From positions 4,588,001 to 4,652,000 of the forward strand of contig NZ_CP067101.1 of the NCBI RefSeq assembly GCF_016616425.1: DNA of 64,000 bases, given 5' to 3'. Origin of the DNA: Bradyrhizobium diazoefficiens (lineage in GTDB: Bacteria > Pseudomonadota > Alphaproteobacteria > Rhizobiales > Xanthobacteraceae). A model generated the notes under the pieces. It did not search any database and was not told where the DNA came from. It saw only the letters and a list, made by a program, of their open reading frames with translations. The translations under genes and the position numbers were made by a program. Below, piece after piece: positions 30,389 through 41,273 of this stretch; position 1 is the stretch's first letter, and the number at the start of each line of letters is the position of its first letter.

Positions 30389-30824
30389 TCTCGATCCTTC
30401 CGGTCAGCCAGTTGACGCGAATTTCGTAAGCCGTATCGAGCCGCGCTAGCGCGATCGTGCCACCGCAGGACATGCCGTCGGCAAAGAAGCTGATGGTGGA
30501 AAGCGCCGGCCGCTGGTGACAGGTCTGCGGCAGCAGCGCGTCGAGGCGAACGTCATCGGGAAGGCGGATGATCCTGCCGGACGCGCCGGAGCGGATCACG
30601 CGGGACGTCGCGTCGACCATCGTCGCAACATTGGCGCCGCGTACCACTGCGGCATATCGATCGCCTTTGAGCAAGGTTGCCGTTTCCAGCGCGTAGGCCT
30701 GCAGGCGAGCGCGCGAGGTGTGACGGGGCGCAAACGGCAGCAGCACGGAAGCGAGCATCGCGATCAGTGCAATAACACACACCATCTCGAGCAGCGTAAA
30801 GCCACGTTGCAGCGCATCATTCAT
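30360..30824 (-). CDS. gspH: Type II secretion minor pseudopilin GspH
   Basis: 154 residues starting with a short leader and the prepilin motif QRGFTLLEMVCVIALIAMLA. The beta-rich C-terminal part with FFADGMSCGGTIALAR resembles the conserved end of GspH/FimT proteins (SFFPDGSSSGG type). It overlaps the 3' end of gspG by 8 nt. It joins the pseudopilus shaft to the GspI/J/K tip. Confidence 0.85.
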   Translation of the reverse strand: MNDALQRGFTLLEMVCVIALIAMLASVLLPFAPRHTSRARLQAYALETATLLKGDRYAAVVRGANVATMVDATSRVIRSGASGRIIRLPDDVRLDALLPQTCHQRPALSTISFFADGMSCGGTIALARLDTAYEIRVNWLTGRIEIVSRSKIAD

Positions 30825-31305
30825 TGCTCGCGCTCGTCACGTTGTTCAGCGAGATATCGGCGGCGGCAGCGCTGCCGCCTTCCTGCCCGTCGGAGCCGTA
30901 GGAGACGATGTCGTAAGCGCTGTGCTCACCCGGCGCGCGATAGAGGTAGGGGTGATTCCAAGGATCATTCGGAACGACGCTGCCCTTCAGGTACGGACCG
31001 TTCCAGGCGGCAACACCGGGCGTTCGGCGCACCAGGGCGGTCAGCCCTTCCGCGGTTGACGGGTAGCGGCCGGCATCGAGATTGAACAGGTCAAGCGCGC
31101 CCGCAAAGCTCTGCATCTGGATCTTCGCCGCCTTGACCTTGGACTCGCTCAGATAATTCAGCACGCGCGGGCCGATCAGGCCCATGATCAGGCCGATGAT
31201 GGTGATGACAACAAGCATCTCGACCAGCGTGAAGCCCTGCTCGCCATGCCGGCGCGCATCCCGGGTGGCACGCTGCGCAATTCTGACCGAAGGCTGCTTC
31301 GACAT
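30817..31305 (-). CDS. gspG: Type II secretion major pseudopilin GspG
   Basis: 162 residues. The prepilin motif EQGFTLVEMLVVITIIGLIM is followed by the GspG hallmark region: GPRVLNYLSESKVKAAKIQM, LFNLDAGRYPSTAEGLTAL, NGPYLKGSVVPNDPWNHPY and AYDIVSYGSDGQEGG, the last forming the calcium-binding loop of the family. It is the main subunit of the pseudopilus that drives substrates through the secretin. Its leader before GFTL is longer than usual (about 23 residues). Confidence 0.95.
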   Translation of the reverse strand: MSKQPSVRIAQRATRDARRHGEQGFTLVEMLVVITIIGLIMGLIGPRVLNYLSESKVKAAKIQMQSFAGALDLFNLDAGRYPSTAEGLTALVRRTPGVAAWNGPYLKGSVVPNDPWNHPYLYRAPGEHSAYDIVSYGSDGQEGGSAAAADISLNNVTSASNE

Positions 31306-31322
31306 GGCGACTGGTCCTTATA

Positions 31323-32531
31323 TTATCCGACGAGTTGTGTGACCGACAGAAGGGCTGTCATCACGGAGACAATCAGCCCGCCGACAACGGCGCTGATCGT
31401 CACGATTGCCAGCGGCCCGACGATGCCGACGATGCGGTCGAGGCTGCGCTGCAGTTTGGCTTCATAGAATTCCGCCACGCGACCGGCGAGCGTCGGCAAC
31501 TGGCCGGTTTCCTCGCCGAGCCGCAGCATGCGAAGTGCCATCGGCGGCAAGCTCATCGAAGCCGAAAGCGCTTCGGACAGTTTGCCGCCGTGCCGTACGC
31601 GGTCGGCGGCTTCGCTCCACGCGTGGACCGTTCCGGTCACAGCCATGATGTCGACCAGGATGCGCAGGCTCGCGGTCAGGCTGACGCCGCTGCCGAGCAG
31701 GACGCCAAGATTACGACAGAAGAGGCTCGTCCGATAATAGCCGAAGATGCCGGCAATGCCCGGCATCCGCGCCAAGCCGCCGATTACGCCGGTTCTCGTC
31801 CCTGGTCGACGCAGCAGACTCCACGCCGCAGCAGCCAGGGCGGCGCTCGCCAGCATCAGCGCCGTGCTATTCGCGCGCATGAACTCCGAAATGGAGATAA
31901 ACATGCCGAGCGCAGAATCCGACTTGCCGCCGAAATCCTGCAGCACGCTGGAAAATTGCGGCAGCACGAACAACATGAAAAACAGCATGACGCCGATGGC
32001 TGCAATCAGCACGAAGAGCGGATATTGCATGGCGTCGGCAAGCCTGCGGCGCATCTGTTCGGCGCGCGCGCGCTCGGTACCGAGCATCTCCAGCACCTGA
32101 TCCAACGTACCCGACACTTCGCCCACCCGCACTAGCGCGACATACATTCGCGGAAACAGCGCGGGGTGCGTCGCCACCGCATCGGCCAGACTTTCCCCGC
32201 TCAGCAGCGCACTCCGCAGCTTGCCCACCACCGGCCGGAGGCGGCCGACATCGGCGTCGCTCGCGAGCAGTTCGAGCGCATCGTCGAGGCGCGCGCCCGC
32301 TTTGAGCAACAGGGCTAGATCGCGGGTAAAGGTTGTCACTTCCGCCGCGCTCGGCTTGTTGAACCGGCCCCAGCCTCCGGACGAAGCGATGCGCTTCTCC
32401 TCGACGGTTTCGATCGGCAACAAACGAAGATACTCGATCCGGGCCGCGACCTCGGCGGCAGTCGGCGCCGAGATCGTGCCGTTTACCAGTTCACCGGTCT
32501 GCGTCAGTGCTCGGTAGCGGAAATTTGGCAC
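31323..32531 (-). CDS. gspF: Type II secretion inner-membrane platform protein GspF
   Basis: 402 residues beginning at a GTG (PNFRYRALTQTGELVNGTIS). It has the two T2SSF helical domains (VTTFTRDLALLLKAGARLDD; FCRNLGVLLGSGVSLTASLR) and three membrane segments, the last at the C-terminus (GPLAIVTISAVVGGLIVSVM). GspF is the polytopic core of the assembly platform and contacts the GspE ATPase. The gene starts 3 nt after the gspE stop. Confidence 0.95.
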   Translation of the reverse strand: MPNFRYRALTQTGELVNGTISAPTAAEVAARIEYLRLLPIETVEEKRIASSGGWGRFNKPSAAEVTTFTRDLALLLKAGARLDDALELLASDADVGRLRPVVGKLRSALLSGESLADAVATHPALFPRMYVALVRVGEVSGTLDQVLEMLGTERARAEQMRRRLADAMQYPLFVLIAAIGVMLFFMLFVLPQFSSVLQDFGGKSDSALGMFISISEFMRANSTALMLASAALAAAAWSLLRRPGTRTGVIGGLARMPGIAGIFGYYRTSLFCRNLGVLLGSGVSLTASLRILVDIMAVTGTVHAWSEAADRVRHGGKLSEALSASMSLPPMALRMLRLGEETGQLPTLAGRVAEFYEAKLQRSLDRIVGIVGPLAIVTISAVVGGLIVSVMTALLSVTQLVG

Positions 32532-32534
32532 GAG

Positions 32535-34250
<1,716 letters not shown>

Positions 34251-34514
34251 GCCTCTGTTTCCAGTCAGACTCCTGGCGTGAGCGGAAAATAAAGTGGCGC
34301 CAGCGCTGCCAATGATCGCCCGAGATAGAGTTATCGACCGCCAATGTGACACCTGTACGAAGCCGCGCGACGTGGTGGACAACCCATACCAAGCGTGGTC
34401 GCATCAGCCTGCTAAACATTACTGTCATATTTCCCGCTTAAGGGATGCATACTGGTCGGGATCGGCGACGACGCGGTCCGCGACCCGCATGTTCAAGAGT
34501 GGGATCGGCAAAGT
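34251..34514. promoter_or_regulatory. Divergent promoter region between gspE and gspD
   Basis: 264 bases separating the gspE ATG from the gspD ATG; both transcripts must start here. The nonamer GGGATCGGC occurs twice in direct orientation (34458-34466 and 34501-34509), the second ending 5 nt before gspD. I see no clear sigma-70 or EcfG box. Confidence 0.4.
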
Positions 34515-36830
34515 ATGGTGCGTATCGGCAATCAGAGCCGATCCCGGATGATTGCGCGCAGCATCTGCGTGGCTGCATTGATCGTTTGCGCCGCAGCTGT
34601 ACTGTCATCGTGCAACTTCGTGAGCGTCGGCGCTCCTCCGCCGGCGGAAGTCGACGTGCTCGACAAGGTGCGCTCGCTGGACATTCTGCCGCGGCAGACC
34701 CAGAACGTGAACGCCGTGCAGACCAACGCCGGCGAGCGCAGCCGTGCCGCCGTCTATGAGGGGACCATCATCTCCGATGTCGCGGAAGTACGAGCGCAAC
34801 GGTCGACGACCGGCAACGGCTACGATCTCAATTTCGAGACTACACCGATTGCGACCGTCGCCAAGGTTGTCCTGGGGGACATCCTCAATACCGGCTACAC
34901 GATCGACCCGCGCGTGCAGGGCACGGTAACATTGGTTTCTGTTCGCCCCGTCGCCAAGTCAGACATCGTCTTTGTACTCGAAAATGCGTTGCGGCTCTCG
35001 GGCGTCGTGCTGGTCCGCGACACGGCCGGATATCGCCTGACGCCACTTGGCGATGCCGTCGGCTCCGGACAAGTCGACGCGCAGGTCGCCAATGCCGAGC
35101 CGGGCTATGGCGTGTCGATCGTGCCGCTACAATATGTGTCGGCACCGACCATACTGAAGCTGATGGACAGCTTTGCCACCAAGCCCGGCATGGTCCGCGC
35201 GGATGCAACGCGAAATCTTCTTCTGATTCAGGGCACCGGCGGCGAGCGCCGCACCGCCGTCGAGACCGCGATGAGCTTCGACGTCGACTGGATGCGCGGC
35301 CAATCGGTCGGCATCTTCCCGGTCAGCAACAGTGCGCCGGAACCGATCATCTCCGAACTGGAAAAGATCATGGATTCCGGCGAAGCCGGGCTCAGCCAAA
35401 GTCTCGTCAAGCTGCAGCCGATCAGCCGGCTCAATGCCATTATGGTCGTCAGCCGGAAGCCCGCGCTTCTGCGCACGGCCGCGACCTGGATTAAACGGCT
35501 CGACCAAGCCGATACCGCGCGCACCAGCGTCCACGTTTACCGCATCAAATACGGCGAGGCCCGCCAGATTGCGCGGGTGCTGACGGAGATGTTCGTCGGC
35601 GGATCGTCGGCCTCGCTCGAAAGCGCCGACAATCAGCTCGCGCCGGGATCGGGATCAACGACGTCGTCCAGCCCAGCCGACCGCCTGTCGCTGAACGCGA
35701 ACTCACCCGCTTCAACCGGCGGCTTCGCCGCGCGCCCGTCCACCGGCACGAGTGGGGCGACGACGCAAGGGTTCGGTCAATCGCAGCAGGCGAACGGCAA
35801 TTCACCCAATGGCAGCGCGCTGGATTCCCGAGGCGCCACGGGCACAGGACAGCCGCTGATGCCAGGCGTACGCATCACGCCAGACACCGTCAACAACACC
35901 CTTCTGATCTATGCCGATCAGGGCAGCTACAAGATCATCGAAGCCACCCTGCAGCAGATCGATCGTCCGGCCCTGCAGGTCGCGATCGACGCCACGATCG
36001 CGGAAGTCACGCTCAACAACGAGTTAAGCTATGGCGTGCAGATGTTCCTGACCAGCCGCGATTTCGGCCTGCGGGGGGACAAGGGCTCCGTTCTGAACAC
36101 CCAATCCTCCCGGGCGCCCGGCACGACAACGAGCTCGGTCGCAGGCGCCGTCACCAATGCGTTTATCAACCGCGCCTTTCCCGGGTTCAACTTCCTGGTC
36201 GGTTCAGAGGCGCAGCCGAGCGCTATTCTCGATGCGCTGCATTCCGTCACCAGCGTGAAAGTACTGTCCAATCCGTCGCTGGTCGTTATCAACAACCAGG
36301 TTGCAACGCTGCAGGTCGGCGATATCGTGCCGATCTCGACCGGCAGCGCCACGGTGCTGACCACGAACAATACAGTCGTCAACACTATCGACTATCGAAA
36401 CACCGGCATCATTCTCCGCGTATCCCCGCGCATCAACGTCAACGGCAATGTCCGGCTCGATGTCGAGCAGGAGATCAGCAACGTCTCGCCTGCGACCGCT
36501 GCGAGTCTGACGCCGACCGTCTCCCAACGCCGGGTCAAGAGCTCGATCTCGGTGGCAACCGGACAGACGGTATTGCTCGCGGGGCTGATCAGCGAGCAGC
36601 AGAACGGCGACCGCAACGGCTTTCCGCTGCTGGACCAGATTCCGGGGATCGGCGATGCCTTCTCGCATCAAGGCAAGAAGGGCACGCGCACCGAATTGAT
36701 CATCTTCATCCGCCCCCAGATCATCCGCGACAGCCTCGACGCTCACCAGGTAGCGGAGGAATTGCGGTCGAAATTGCGGGGCAGCGTGGGAGCGAGCACC
36801 GATGATCTGCGGGTCCCGACGGTACGCTAG
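34515..36830 (+). CDS. gspD: Type II secretion secretin GspD (lipoprotein)
   Basis: 771 residues. The signal ends in a lipobox (AAVLSSC), so the secretin is probably lipidated and may not need a separate pilotin. The periplasmic N0 domain (LNFETTPIATVAKVVLGDIL) is followed by N1-N3 repeats (VSIVPLQYVSAPTILKLMDS, VHVYRIKYGEARQIARVL). A Ser/Gly/Gln-rich insertion lies at about residues 370-440, inside the N3 region. The secretin core comes last (IDATIAEVTLNNELSYGVQM, VLSNPSLVVINNQVATLQVG, GQTVLLAGLISEQ, FIRPQIIR). It forms the outer-membrane channel. A second in-frame ATG at 34548 would give a shorter signal peptide and is also plausible. Confidence 0.94.
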   Translation: MVRIGNQSRSRMIARSICVAALIVCAAAVLSSCNFVSVGAPPPAEVDVLDKVRSLDILPRQTQNVNAVQTNAGERSRAAVYEGTIISDVAEVRAQRSTTGNGYDLNFETTPIATVAKVVLGDILNTGYTIDPRVQGTVTLVSVRPVAKSDIVFVLENALRLSGVVLVRDTAGYRLTPLGDAVGSGQVDAQVANAEPGYGVSIVPLQYVSAPTILKLMDSFATKPGMVRADATRNLLLIQGTGGERRTAVETAMSFDVDWMRGQSVGIFPVSNSAPEPIISELEKIMDSGEAGLSQSLVKLQPISRLNAIMVVSRKPALLRTAATWIKRLDQADTARTSVHVYRIKYGEARQIARVLTEMFVGGSSASLESADNQLAPGSGSTTSSSPADRLSLNANSPASTGGFAARPSTGTSGATTQGFGQSQQANGNSPNGSALDSRGATGTGQPLMPGVRITPDTVNNTLLIYADQGSYKIIEATLQQIDRPALQVAIDATIAEVTLNNELSYGVQMFLTSRDFGLRGDKGSVLNTQSSRAPGTTTSSVAGAVTNAFINRAFPGFNFLVGSEAQPSAILDALHSVTSVKVLSNPSLVVINNQVATLQVGDIVPISTGSATVLTTNNTVVNTIDYRNTGIILRVSPRINVNGNVRLDVEQEISNVSPATAASLTPTVSQRRVKSSISVATGQTVLLAGLISEQQNGDRNGFPLLDQIPGIGDAFSHQGKKGTRTELIIFIRPQIIRDSLDAHQVAEELRSKLRGSVGASTDDLRVPTVR

Positions 36831-37341
36831 GGCATTCGGGCTCGTGCGCCCGCGCCGCTTCGCGGCGAGCCTCATCGTTATCGCCTGTTGCTTGACGGGG
36901 ACGGCTCCGGCGCGTGCCGACGCGCTTGCCCGCGCCAATACAGCTTACGCGCGGGGAGATTATGTCCGTGCGGTAAATCTGTTGATTCCGCTTGCGCTGA
37001 ATGGCAACCCGAGAGCGCAGGCTTTCCTGGGATTTATGTCGGAGAACGGCTTTGGCGCACCGCAGGCCTATGATGCCGCTGCTGATATGTACTGTCAGGC
37101 CGCGCTGCGCGGAAATCCGTTCGCCCAGGCCATGCTCGGCCTGCTCTATGACAAGGGCCACGGCGTGCCGCAGGATTTCGTATTGGCATATAAATGGCTG
37201 AACCTTGCCGCCGCGCGGGCGCCGAAACGCGATCGCGATTATTACGTCCGACTGCGCAACGCGGTCGCCTCGAAAATGTCGCAAGATCAGATCGCGGAGG
37301 GGCAGCATCTGGCGCTGCGTTTCGCAGCTGGTCGTCCCTGA
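36802..37341 (+). CDS. Sel1-repeat periplasmic protein
   Basis: 179 residues. The signal peptide (RFAASLIVIACCLTGTAPARA) is followed by tandem Sel1/TPR-like repeats: ANTAYARGDYVRAVNLLIPL, NPRAQAFLGFMSENGFGAPQ, NPFAQAMLGLLYDKGHGVPQ and VLAYKWLNLAAARA. Such repeats are protein-interaction scaffolds. It overlaps the end of gspD by 29 nt, so it is co-transcribed with the secretin. It could be a secretin-associated or substrate-handling factor; that role is inferred from position only. Confidence 0.8.
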   Translation: MICGSRRYARAFGLVRPRRFAASLIVIACCLTGTAPARADALARANTAYARGDYVRAVNLLIPLALNGNPRAQAFLGFMSENGFGAPQAYDAAADMYCQAALRGNPFAQAMLGLLYDKGHGVPQDFVLAYKWLNLAAARAPKRDRDYYVRLRNAVASKMSQDQIAEGQHLALRFAAGRP

Positions 37342-37466
37342 ACCTGCCGTCACATTGCAGAAACGCGACAGGCCTCGATAGATGTTTGGTGAGCGCAACA
37401 AACTCGAACCGCAGACAAGCCGCCGGGTGAGCCATCATCGGTTTATATCCCTCCCACAGGTGATGA

Positions 37467-40124
37467 ATGGATAACCACGCGGTCGCAGATCTCTCCTCGC
37501 GCGGAATGACGATGCAATCCGATCCCGGCAACAGCGCGATCCATTCCTCGCCTGGCTTTGCGCCGCCCACGACGGACGCCCGGGATCATCCATCGATCAA
37601 TTCAGGCTGGGTTCTGATGTCGATCGTCGCCGGCTCCGGCTTCGCGGGGCTTGGCTATGAGATTGTGTGGACTCGCCAGCTGAGCTTTGCGCTCGGCACC
37701 GAGATGATGGCGGTGTTGGGCGCGATCGCCGGCTTCTTCGGCGGGCTGGCGCTCGGCGCCTTCGTGCTGGATCAGCCGATCCGCCGCGCCAGATCGCCGC
37801 GAATGGCCTACGCCGCATTGGAAGCTATCATCGGAACATGGGGATTGCTCTGCATATGGCTGTTGCCTGCGGCCGGCCGCTCCCTGGCGCCGCTTCTCGG
37901 CCCAGAACCGGCGCCAGCGCTGCTGTGGGCGGCCAGCTTTGCGCTGCCGACTCTGATTCTGCTCCCGGCAACCGCGGCCATGGGCGGGACGTTGACCGCG
38001 CTCGAGCGCATGGTGAGGGAGGCCCGCCACGGCTCGCGGGTAACCGCCGCCGTCTATGGAGCAAACACCGCCGGTGCCGTGGCCGGAACATTGGTTTCGA
38101 CGTTCGCCCTGCTGCCGGCTTTGGGATTCTCCGCGACGCTCGCATGTCTCGCCGGCGTGAATGCGCTGTGCGCCCTGGGTGCGCTCATGCCCGGCGCGCG
38201 GAACGCTGAAGTGCCTTTGCAAGCCGTGCAGCGACCCGAACGGATGGCGTTGAATTTGCGCCTAACCCTCACCCTGCTTGCAACCGGTGTGCTCGGAATT
38301 GGCTTCGAGGTACTTGTCGTCAGGCTCGCGGCGCAGGTACTGCAGGATACTGTCTATACTTTTGCGGGGTTGCTCGCGGCTTATCTGCTCGGCACCGCGG
38401 CCGGCAGCCTGGCCTGGCAACGGGCTGGCAATCGTGTCGATAACGCGAGTCTCGGGTTGCTCCTTGCAGGGACCGCGCTCACCTGCCTGCTGACTGCCTT
38501 GTTCATGCCGTCGATCGCCCGCGTCGCGGAGAGCCTCCTCGCGTGGGGTCTCGTCGGAGAACTCGCGGTTGCGGCGGCGCTGTTCCTGGCGCCATCGGCC
38601 GCAATGGGTGCGTTGTTCGGTCTATTGGCAGAGCGGGTGCGCGAACAGCGCGGGTCGCTGGGATGGGCAGTTGGCGTCAACAGCATTGGAGCTGCGATGG
38701 CGCCTATGCTGGCGGCAATCTTGATGATTCCCGCGTTAGGCGCATGGACGGCGCTGATTGCGGTCGCGCTCGGCTATTTGTTGCTGGTCCCACTGCGCCG
38801 CGCAGCACTGATGTGGTGCGCGCTACCAGCGACATTCGCGGTCATCCTCCTGCTGCGCCCTCACCCGTCCCTCACACGGGTGCCGCCAGGTGGCGCGCTG
38901 CTGGCTGTCAGGGAAGGTCCGATGGTCACCGCGAGCGTTGTCGATGATGCTTCGGGCGCGCGATACTTGGAAGTGAACGGCCGTTTCCGCATGGGCGGCA
39001 CCAGTTCAGCACGGTCGGACTATCGGCAGGCGGTGTTGCCGCTGCTCCTGCATCCCGCCCCTCATCACGCCTTGTTCCTTGGCATCGGCACGGGCGCCAC
39101 CCTGGCCGGCGGCGCACAGGTGCCGGGACTTTCGGTGCACGGCGTCGAACTGTCGAAGGAGGTCGTCGAGCTGCTTCCCTGGTTCTCCGATCCGACGCTC
39201 AAAGGTCCGGCGCCTCGCATCACGGTGGCCGACGCGCGCCGCCATGTCGCGGCGGACAGCCGTCAATACGATGTCATCGTGGCGGACCTGTTTCATCCGG
39301 CGCTGGACGGCAGCGGCGCGCTCTACACGACTGAACATTTCGCAGCGATACGAAACAGATTGGCCCCCGGAGGGGTGTTCTGCCAATGGCTTCCGCTCTA
39401 TCAGCTCGACTTGCCTTCCTTGCGCGCCATCGTCCGCTCGTTCCTGGAGGTCTATCCGGCCGGATCGGCATGGCTCAACCATTACAGCGTGCGCACGCCG
39501 ATGCTCGCCCTGATCGGTCCTCGCGACGGCAGCGGCCCCGACCTGAATACACTTGATCAGAGGCTCGCCGAATCCTCCATTGCATCCATGGCGCGACAGA
39601 TCGGATTGGAGACCGACATGGATTTGCTTGGCCAATATCTCGGAGGACCACGCGCGCTGTCTGCCTTCGCCGGCTCGGGACCTCGGAATACCGACGATCA
39701 TCCCTTCGTCACATTCGACGCAAGCAGCAACGTAAAGGCGTTGAGCGAGCCACCGTGGAAATTGCTGCTCGCAGTGATCCAGGTGATGCAGCCCGATCCG
39801 GCCGAGCTTTTACCGGTGCCAAAACGTGACGCGCTGGGCCCGCGGCTGCTCGCGTATTGGCGCGCGCGCGACCGCTTTCTTGAGGCCGGCGCAATGCTGC
39901 CGGGAGATCCTCGCGGCGCTGAACTGATCACGGCAGCAACTCCGGGATTGCTGAACGCGGTGCGTCTTAGCCCGGAATTCGAGCCCGCCTACCGCCCGCT
40001 CATCGCGATGGCGCGATCGCTGATGGCCTCCGATCCGGCCGCGGCGACGCGCCTGCTCCATCACATCGAGAAGGCGGCGCCCTCGCGTATCGAGGCGCGC
40101 GAACTGCTGGCGCGTCAGCGGTGA
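37467..40124 (+). CDS. Fused MFS-like membrane protein / spermidine-synthase-like domain
   Basis: 885 residues. Residues about 45-445 are a multi-pass membrane region (GSGFAGLGYEIVWTRQLSFA, the usual start of MFS/spermidine synthase fusions). Residues about 470-740 form a spermidine-synthase-like Rossmann domain: ALFLGIGTGATLAGGAQVPG, VHGVELSKEVVELLPWF, ITVADARRHVA, YDVIVADLFHPALDGSGALY and LAPGGVFCQWLPLYQ. A C-terminal helical tail of about 130 residues follows. The catalytic-loop Asp is present (VADLFHP), but polyamine synthesis is unproven for these fusions. It lies 125 nt downstream of the Sel1 gene on the same strand, probably in the gspD transcript. Confidence 0.85.
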   Translation: MDNHAVADLSSRGMTMQSDPGNSAIHSSPGFAPPTTDARDHPSINSGWVLMSIVAGSGFAGLGYEIVWTRQLSFALGTEMMAVLGAIAGFFGGLALGAFVLDQPIRRARSPRMAYAALEAIIGTWGLLCIWLLPAAGRSLAPLLGPEPAPALLWAASFALPTLILLPATAAMGGTLTALERMVREARHGSRVTAAVYGANTAGAVAGTLVSTFALLPALGFSATLACLAGVNALCALGALMPGARNAEVPLQAVQRPERMALNLRLTLTLLATGVLGIGFEVLVVRLAAQVLQDTVYTFAGLLAAYLLGTAAGSLAWQRAGNRVDNASLGLLLAGTALTCLLTALFMPSIARVAESLLAWGLVGELAVAAALFLAPSAAMGALFGLLAERVREQRGSLGWAVGVNSIGAAMAPMLAAILMIPALGAWTALIAVALGYLLLVPLRRAALMWCALPATFAVILLLRPHPSLTRVPPGGALLAVREGPMVTASVVDDASGARYLEVNGRFRMGGTSSARSDYRQAVLPLLLHPAPHHALFLGIGTGATLAGGAQVPGLSVHGVELSKEVVELLPWFSDPTLKGPAPRITVADARRHVAADSRQYDVIVADLFHPALDGSGALYTTEHFAAIRNRLAPGGVFCQWLPLYQLDLPSLRAIVRSFLEVYPAGSAWLNHYSVRTPMLALIGPRDGSGPDLNTLDQRLAESSIASMARQIGLETDMDLLGQYLGGPRALSAFAGSGPRNTDDHPFVTFDASSNVKALSEPPWKLLLAVIQVMQPDPAELLPVPKRDALGPRLLAYWRARDRFLEAGAMLPGDPRGAELITAATPGLLNAVRLSPEFEPAYRPLIAMARSLMASDPAAATRLLHHIEKAAPSRIEARELLARQR

Positions 40125-40146
40125 CGATGCCGGAGCGAACTCCGGC

Positions 40147-40770
40147 TCAGGGTGCAAAGTTGATGCGATAGCCCCAGCAATCCAGGCTGTCGGGAATGGC
40201 GTTGAACGCTATGGTGATGCGCTGTTCGCCCTGGTTTCTCGGCACCTCGTGATACAGATAGCTGGGGAACAGGACGAGATCGCCCGGCTGGGCCTCCGGC
40301 AATACGTATTTGCCGGCATTGAACGGTCCAATGGCGGCGGTTCGCGTATGGTGGCGAAAGGAGAAATCAGATCCACCGGGTGGCCGCACGAAAACCGTCT
40401 TGCAGGCCGGATGCGACGGCGTGAGGTACAATATGCCGGAAACAAAACTGTTGGCGTGCGAATGCAGTGCCTGACTGCCGCCGTTTTCCAGCATATTCGT
40501 CCACATCTCCTTGACCGTCCAGCGCAGCTTCTCGCCGAACAGCAGATAGCCGAACTCCACAAGTTTCGGAATCGTCAGTTCGGCGATCTCGCGGAACAGG
40601 TTGTTGTCCCGCGGATCGGCCACCTGCGTATGGAATAGCTGGTCAGAGCGCAGATTATTCTCAATCCGCGCGTTGCGAATTGCCGCGACGGCAGCTTCGT
40701 TCAGCGGCTGCGGCAGCAGCCGCGGCGAACGCAACAACGGGATCGGGAAAAGCGGCTCGATCTGATCCAT
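40147..40770 (-). CDS. Putative 2OG-Fe(II) oxygenase (TIGR02466 type)
   Basis: 207 residues. The start (LFPIPLLRSPRLLPQPLNEA) and order of motifs match the TIGR02466 family: MWTNMLENGGSQALHSHANS with the first metal-ligand histidines, FVSGILYLTPSH, PGDLVLFPSYLYHEV with the distal His, and GEQRITIAFN with the oxoglutarate-binding Arg. Such proteins are cupin-fold dioxygenase-like enzymes of unknown substrate. The gene converges on the MFS/spermidine-synthase fusion, 22 nt apart. Confidence 0.8.
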   Translation of the reverse strand: MDQIEPLFPIPLLRSPRLLPQPLNEAAVAAIRNARIENNLRSDQLFHTQVADPRDNNLFREIAELTIPKLVEFGYLLFGEKLRWTVKEMWTNMLENGGSQALHSHANSFVSGILYLTPSHPACKTVFVRPPGGSDFSFRHHTRTAAIGPFNAGKYVLPEAQPGDLVLFPSYLYHEVPRNQGEQRITIAFNAIPDSLDCWGYRINFAP

Positions 40771-40863
40771 CTTGCAAATCTACCTGTTCTTGGGGCCGGG
40801 GCCGACAATGCGCGATCAAAGATGACACAGCGATGACGGCAAGCACGATTTGCCGAGTCCCGT

Positions 40864-41211
40864 CTATTCGTCGGCCTTGAGCACTTTCAGTCTTTCGCCG
40901 GACGCGACGTCGTGGCGCCGTTCGCGGACCTGTTCAGCAGCACGCGCGGCCATCTCCAGGCACTCGTCGAATTCACCATTGCCGGCTTCGATCAGGGCCT
41001 GCTGCAAATGGCGCTCGGCAAAGTAGCGGGAGAGATTGTCCGGAGGTAGATCTGTCGCCAAGGTGCGGGCGTTGCCGACCGCAGCCTTGCAATCTTCCAG
41101 CGTGGGTTCGTCCGAGGCGGGCGCAACGTCGGCCGCAGCGGCCGTGCCGCAACTGGCGCCAATGACAAGGCACAGCGCGCAGAGACTAATTCGCAAGAAG
41201 GAGTGGCACAT
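40864..41211 (-). CDS. Small secreted protein of unknown function
   Basis: 115 residues from the ATG at 41211 (the frame extends to 41277 but the extra part is not signal-like). The signal peptide FLRISLCALCLVIGASCGTA precedes an acidic helical domain (EDCKAAVGNARTLATDL, HLQQALIEAGNGEFDECLEM) with two Cys that could pair. It lies 62 nt downstream of the DUF3604-like gene on the same strand, so they may be co-transcribed. I do not recognise the family. Confidence 0.65.
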   Translation of the reverse strand: MCHSFLRISLCALCLVIGASCGTAAAADVAPASDEPTLEDCKAAVGNARTLATDLPPDNLSRYFAERHLQQALIEAGNGEFDECLEMAARAAEQVRERRHDVASGERLKVLKADE

Positions 41212-41273
41212 TTCGCCATCAAAACGTTCTGGCGGGAAGCTGGAGCTTCCCGCCATACGACATCGTTGTACCG

